Source: Actinomycetota bacterium
GTDB taxonomy: Bacteria; Actinomycetota; Acidimicrobiia; Acidimicrobiales; JACCXE01
Assembly (NCBI GenBank): GCA_013697265.1
Contig: JACCXE010000241.1
Location: forward strand, 1-10,119
Direction: 5' to 3'
Length of the DNA: 10,119 nucleotides
The translations under genes were made by a program, and so were the position numbers. The first letter of the stretch is position 1, and every line of letters starts with the position of its first letter. Shown here piece after piece: positions 7,665 to 10,119 of this stretch. Under the pieces are notes generated by a model, which searched no databases, had not been told where the DNA came from, and worked only from the letters and a program-made list of their open reading frames with translations.

Positions 7665-8370
7665 CAAACGAGTCAACGACGCCCACGAACGCGTCGGGCG
7701 CCTCGAGGTGACACGCATGGCCGCAACCGTTGAGCGACACGACGTGCGCGTCGACCATGGCGTCGGCCGTGCGCGACGCGATTGCGCCGAACTTCTCGTC
7801 CAGCGCCCCGACCACGAGCATCGTCGGAGCGACGATCTCGTCCAGTCGGTCCCACAACGGCTCTTGCGAGCCGGTGCCCATCAATCGCAAACTCGCCGCG
7901 AGACCCGGGATCGTGTTGGCCCGGCGCGCGTCGAGGCCCGCGCTGTCGTCGGGCAGCGACGCGAACAGCGGCTGACTCAGCCATCGAGCCAGGAACGCGT
8001 CGACGCCGTCGCGCTCGAGCTCTTCGGCCAGCACGTCATCGGCCGCCTGTCGCTCGATGCGGTCGGCCGCGGCCTCGATGCCGGGAGTGGCACCCACCAG
8101 CACCAGTCGTTCGACGAGTTGGGGATGGCTCAGCGCGACGTGCAAGGCCAGACGGCCGCCCATCGAGTAACCGACCCAGGTGCCTGCGCCGCCCTCGGCG
8201 GCCAGAAGGTCAGCCCCTTTCCACAATCCCAAATGCGTGTCGTGATGCGAACCGTGGCCCGGCGCATCAAGCGAGATCACTTTGTGACCGAGCGCGGTGA
8301 GCCGGTATTCGATCGCGTCCCAAGAGGCGGCGGTCTGGGTGAAGCCATGCACGAGGATCAAGCGGGCCAC
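7639..8370 (-). CDS. menH: SEPHCHC-derived pyruvate lyase (SHCHC synthase, MenH-like alpha/beta hydrolase)
   Basis: An alpha/beta-hydrolase-fold enzyme of 243 residues that eliminates pyruvate from the MenD product, giving 2-succinyl-6-hydroxy-2,4-cyclohexadiene-1-carboxylate. Motifs: the oxyanion loop VHGFTQTAASW (7-17), DAPGHG (35-40), the MenH-type nucleophile elbow GYSMGGRLAL (67-76, Ser69), Asp191 in GALDEKF, and His218 in GCGHACHLEAP, so the triad is complete. GYSMGGR and context next to menD favour MenH over a generic hydrolase. The start is GTG at 8370; the family fold begins two or three residues later and there is no in-frame ATG in the right place. The open frame continues upstream but there overlaps menD and reads as Arg/Pro-rich sequence. 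The -10 box would lie within menD codons 2-3. Confidence 0.88.
   Translation of the reverse strand: MARLILVHGFTQTAASWDAIEYRLTALGHKVISLDAPGHGSHHDTHLGLWKGADLLAAEGGAGTWVGYSMGGRLALHVALSHPQLVERLVLVGATPGIEAAADRIERQAADDVLAEELERDGVDAFLARWLSQPLFASLPDDSAGLDARRANTIPGLAASLRLMGTGSQEPLWDRLDEIVAPTMLVVGALDEKFGAIASRTADAMVDAHVVSLNGCGHACHLEAPDAFVGVVDSFVNEPAAQH
7658..7679. other. Inverted repeat spanning the menA stop codon
   Basis: TCGTTGAC (7658-7665) and GTCAACGA (7672-7679) are perfect 8-base complements around a 6-base loop. The menA TGA lies inside the left arm. On the other strand it is coding for the C-terminal DSFVNE part of MenH. No T-run follows, so it may be a U-less terminator or 3'-end-protecting hairpin for menA, or a product of the codons. 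Confidence 0.4.
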
Positions 8371-8375
8371 TGGGC

Positions 8376-9950
8376 ATGACGGTACAGGCCGCGTTCTGCG
8401 CCACCGTCGTCGACGAGTGGATCCGAGGGGGGCTGACCCACGCGGTGGTCGCCCCCGGCAGCCGGTCGACACCGTTGGCCGTGGCGCTCACCGCCCGGGC
8501 GGAACTGAACGTGCGCATCGTGGTCGACGAACGCTCGGCTGGGTTCGTGGCGCTCGGCGTGGGGCTGGCGACCGGTCGGCCCGCCTTAGTGCTCACCACC
8601 AGCGGCACCGCCGCGGCCGAGTTGGTGCCCGCGGTCGTCGAGGCCCACCACGCCCGCGTGCCCATGATCGTGGCCACCGCGGACAGGCCATGGGAAGCCC
8701 TGGACGTGCGGGCGGCGCAAACGATCGACCAGACCCGTCTCTACGAAGGGCTCACCCGCTTCCGCGCCGCACCCGGCGTGCCTGACCAGGCCTCGGCCGG
8801 TGCGTGGCGGTCGCTCGCGGCCCGCGCGTTGCTCGACGCCGGCCATCACGTGACCGGGCCTGGCCCCGTGCACCTGAACCTTGCCTTCCGCGAGCCGTTG
8901 CTAGCCGACGGAGCGGTTGAGCACCACCCGGGCCGCCCCGACAGCAGGGCGTGGCACACCGTCGACACGTCTCCCGCGGGTCTCACCCCGCTTGGCCTGC
9001 GCGGTCGACGCGGCCTCGTCGTGGCCGGCGCCGGCGCGCCGAAGCCAGGATCGCTGCAGCAGCTGGGCTGGCCGATCTTGGCCGACCCTCGCTCGGGAGC
9101 GCGGGTGCCCCACCGCCTCACGGTCGCGACGGCCGACGCCTTGCTGCGCGACGCGGACTTCGCGGCGGCTTACACGCCTGATGTCGTGCTGCACGTCGGT
9201 GAACCGTGGGCCAGCCGCGTCGTGAACGAGTGGCTCACCGCCAGCGGCGCCGAACACGTCGTCGTCGACCCCTACGGAGCGTGGCCCGACCCGTGGCGGG
9301 TTGCCGCCCGCTTTGTGCGCGGCAACGTGTCGCCCGTAGCCGAAAATCAACCGGAGGACGGTTGGGTCGATGCCTGGGTGAACGCGGAGACGGCCGCGCA
9401 GAACGCGCTCGCTACCGTGGTCGACGGTTCCAGCGCGTCGGGCATCGTGCGCGACGTTTACGCCAAGGCCGGTGAGCAAGACATTGTGTTCGTCGCGTCG
9501 TCGATGCCGATCCGCGATCTCGAATGGTTCGGCGCGCCCCGTAACGGTGGGCGAGTGTTGAGCAACCGGGGTGCCAACGGCATCGACGGCTTGGTGTCTA
9601 CTGCTGCCGGTATCGCATGGGCGTCGCCATCCGCAAATGTGACGGCGGTGCTCGGCGACCTCGCGTTCCTCCACGACGTCGGCGGCCTGCGCGCCGCGTC
9701 GGGCCTGAACAACCTCGACTACGTCGTTATCGACAACGACGGTGGCGCGATTTTCGACTTCCTGCCGCAAGCAACGGGCCTGGCGGCCGACGCCTTCGAA
9801 CGACTTTTCACCACGCCTCACGGACTCGAGATCGCGGACGTCGCCGCGTCGGTTCCTGGTGTGCGGGTCGACGTGCGTCGCGTCGCGCAAGGCTCGGCGA
9901 TGGCAACGCATCGGGCCGCGCACGCTGCGGTAGCCGCGGTTTTTAAATAA
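8376..9950 (+). CDS. menD: SEPHCHC synthase (MenD), ThDP-dependent
   Basis: This enzyme adds a succinic-semialdehyde unit from 2-oxoglutarate to isochorismate, the first committed step of menaquinone synthesis. It has 524 residues, slightly under the usual 550-580. Motifs: APGSRSTPL (26-34), DERSAGF (51-57) with Glu52 as the ThDP-activating glutamate, TTSGTAAAEL (74-83), TADRPWE (101-107), SSMPIRDLEW (375-384), SNRGANGIDGL (396-406), and the ThDP/Mg site GDLAFLHDVGGL (427-438) ending at Asn454 in DNDGGAIF. The N- and C-terminal ThDP domains and the middle domain are all present, so it is intact. ATG at 8376 matches family N-termini. It has neither a Shine-Dalgarno site nor a nearby TANNNT box, so its promoter probably lies further back inside menH. 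The 3' end carries a terminator-like hairpin before the stop codon and adjoins an IS30-type element. Confidence 0.96.
   Translation: MTVQAAFCATVVDEWIRGGLTHAVVAPGSRSTPLAVALTARAELNVRIVVDERSAGFVALGVGLATGRPALVLTTSGTAAAELVPAVVEAHHARVPMIVATADRPWEALDVRAAQTIDQTRLYEGLTRFRAAPGVPDQASAGAWRSLAARALLDAGHHVTGPGPVHLNLAFREPLLADGAVEHHPGRPDSRAWHTVDTSPAGLTPLGLRGRRGLVVAGAGAPKPGSLQQLGWPILADPRSGARVPHRLTVATADALLRDADFAAAYTPDVVLHVGEPWASRVVNEWLTASGAEHVVVDPYGAWPDPWRVAARFVRGNVSPVAENQPEDGWVDAWVNAETAAQNALATVVDGSSASGIVRDVYAKAGEQDIVFVASSMPIRDLEWFGAPRNGGRVLSNRGANGIDGLVSTAAGIAWASPSANVTAVLGDLAFLHDVGGLRAASGLNNLDYVVIDNDGGAIFDFLPQATGLAADAFERLFTTPHGLEIADVAASVPGVRVDVRRVAQGSAMATHRAAHAAVAAVFK
8379..8384 (-). promoter_or_regulatory. Candidate -10 box (TACCGT) for menH, inside menD
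   Basis: The minus strand reads TACCGT, fitting TANNNT, and 8 bases separate it from the menH GTG at 8370, a leaderless spacing. It falls on menD codons 2 and 3. Polymerase here would transcribe leftward from the first bases of menD. Confidence 0.4.
9925..9944 (+). terminator. Intrinsic-terminator-like hairpin with T5, inside the last codons of menD
   Basis: CTGCGG (9925-9930), loop TAG, CCGCGG (9934-9939), then TTTTT (9940-9944). The stem is 6 base pairs with one G-U pair, and the U-run follows directly: the only hairpin in the window with a proper U-tract. It ends before the menD TAA at 9948-9950. The stem is short, so strength is uncertain. Confidence 0.45.
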
Positions 9951-10119
9951 AGGTTCTGCGCCACCAAAGTTGCGTGATTTCGGCGAAAACGAGCGGCGAC
10001 CTCAACTGGTGAGCGCGACAAGCTCGTCGAATACTTCGGCCGCAGTCTTCCATCCGTGGATCTCGCGGGGCCGTCCGTTGATCTTGCGGGCGTAGGTATC
10101 GAGGTCTTCTTGGGTGTGG
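9951..10119 (-). mobile_element. End of an IS30-family insertion sequence, cut by the window edge
   Basis: This stretch holds the 3' end of an IS30-type transposase and about 50 bases beyond its stop that should include the terminal inverted repeat. The exact end cannot be set because the partner repeat is outside the window; it should lie between 9951 and about 9975. The menD reading frame ends at 9950, so the element stands right next to menD without destroying it. Confidence 0.6.
10002..10119 (-). CDS. IS30-family transposase, C-terminal fragment
   Basis: Only the last 38 residues and the TGA stop (10004-10002) are in the window; the rest continues beyond the right edge. The fragment contains INGRPREIHGWKTAAEVFDE, which matches the conserved C-terminus of IS30-family DDE transposases, where N-x-RPR-x-x-x-GW-x-TP-x-E-x-F is characteristic; here TP is replaced by TA. 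I cannot tell whether the full gene is intact. Transcription runs toward the 3' end of menD. Confidence 0.85.
   Translation of the reverse strand, partial: HTQEDLDTYARKINGRPREIHGWKTAAEVFDELVALTS

Noticed and set aside
6777..7718. Minus-strand open frame (313 codons) opposite menA
   Set aside because: menA is identified by both Asp-rich motifs; the opposite frame has no recognisable domain and is rich in Arg, Gly and His.
8371..8472. N-terminal extension of MenH to 277 residues
   Set aside because: It overlaps the MenD N-terminus and is Arg/Pro-rich; the hydrolase fold begins right after GTG 8370.
8901..9923. Minus-strand open frame (340 codons) opposite menD
   Set aside because: It lies antisense to the ThDP domains of menD and reads as low-complexity Arg-rich sequence.
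8393..9965. Exact 13-base direct repeat GTTCTGCGCCACC at 8393-8405 and 9953-9965, flanking menD
   Set aside because: A window of this size is expected to contain about one 13-base repeat by chance, more with biased composition; the first copy is ordinary menD coding sequence.
9951..10119. Possibility that the insertion truncated menD
   Set aside because: All MenD domains are present through the C-terminal helix and the gene has its own stop; at most the last few residues may have changed.

Overview
The window is GC-rich DNA (roughly two-thirds G+C by eye), densely coding, and looks actinobacterial. Grounds: a short MenE like that of mycobacteria, frequent GTG starts, few Shine-Dalgarno sites, and TANNNT -10 boxes 7-10 bases from several start codons, the pattern of leaderless actinobacterial mRNAs. 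Acidimicrobiia is my guess at class level, from overall flavour only.

Left part (1-1870): a promoter with a TetR-style palindromic operator precedes an unrecognised 224-residue protein with a weak acetyltransferase-like look, then a patatin-like serine lipase. A GC-rich interval with two hairpins and a triple TTAACGG repeat separates these from a leftward block.

Leftward block (1871-4931): a DUF952 protein, a YyaL/SPATA20-type thioredoxin-fold plus alpha-barrel protein whose start overlaps the DUF952 stop by 8 bases, and an unrecognised 216-residue protein in the same frame after the YyaL stop. They probably form one transcript. Facing away from it is a classical short-chain dehydrogenase (4978-5730).

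Menaquinone block (5727-9950): menE (-), menA (+), menH (-) and menD (+). MenD makes SEPHCHC (the 2-succinyl-cyclohexene-carboxylate intermediate), MenH eliminates pyruvate, MenE activates o-succinylbenzoate to its CoA thioester, and MenA prenylates the naphthoate ring at the membrane. menF, menB, menC and menG are not in the window. Every gene is on the opposite strand from its neighbour and there is almost no space between them: 4-base convergent overlap (SDR/menE), 21-base divergent gap (menE/menA), 26-base convergent overlap (menA/menH), 5-base divergent gap (menH/menD). This is the most unusual feature of the window.

Right edge (9951-10119): the 3' end of an IS30-family transposase, reading left and cut by the window edge, sits just past menD. 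I found no RNA gene, CRISPR array or defence system. No gap without a gene exceeds about 100 bases. The window is mostly housekeeping; the interest lies in its architecture and in two unrecognised proteins.
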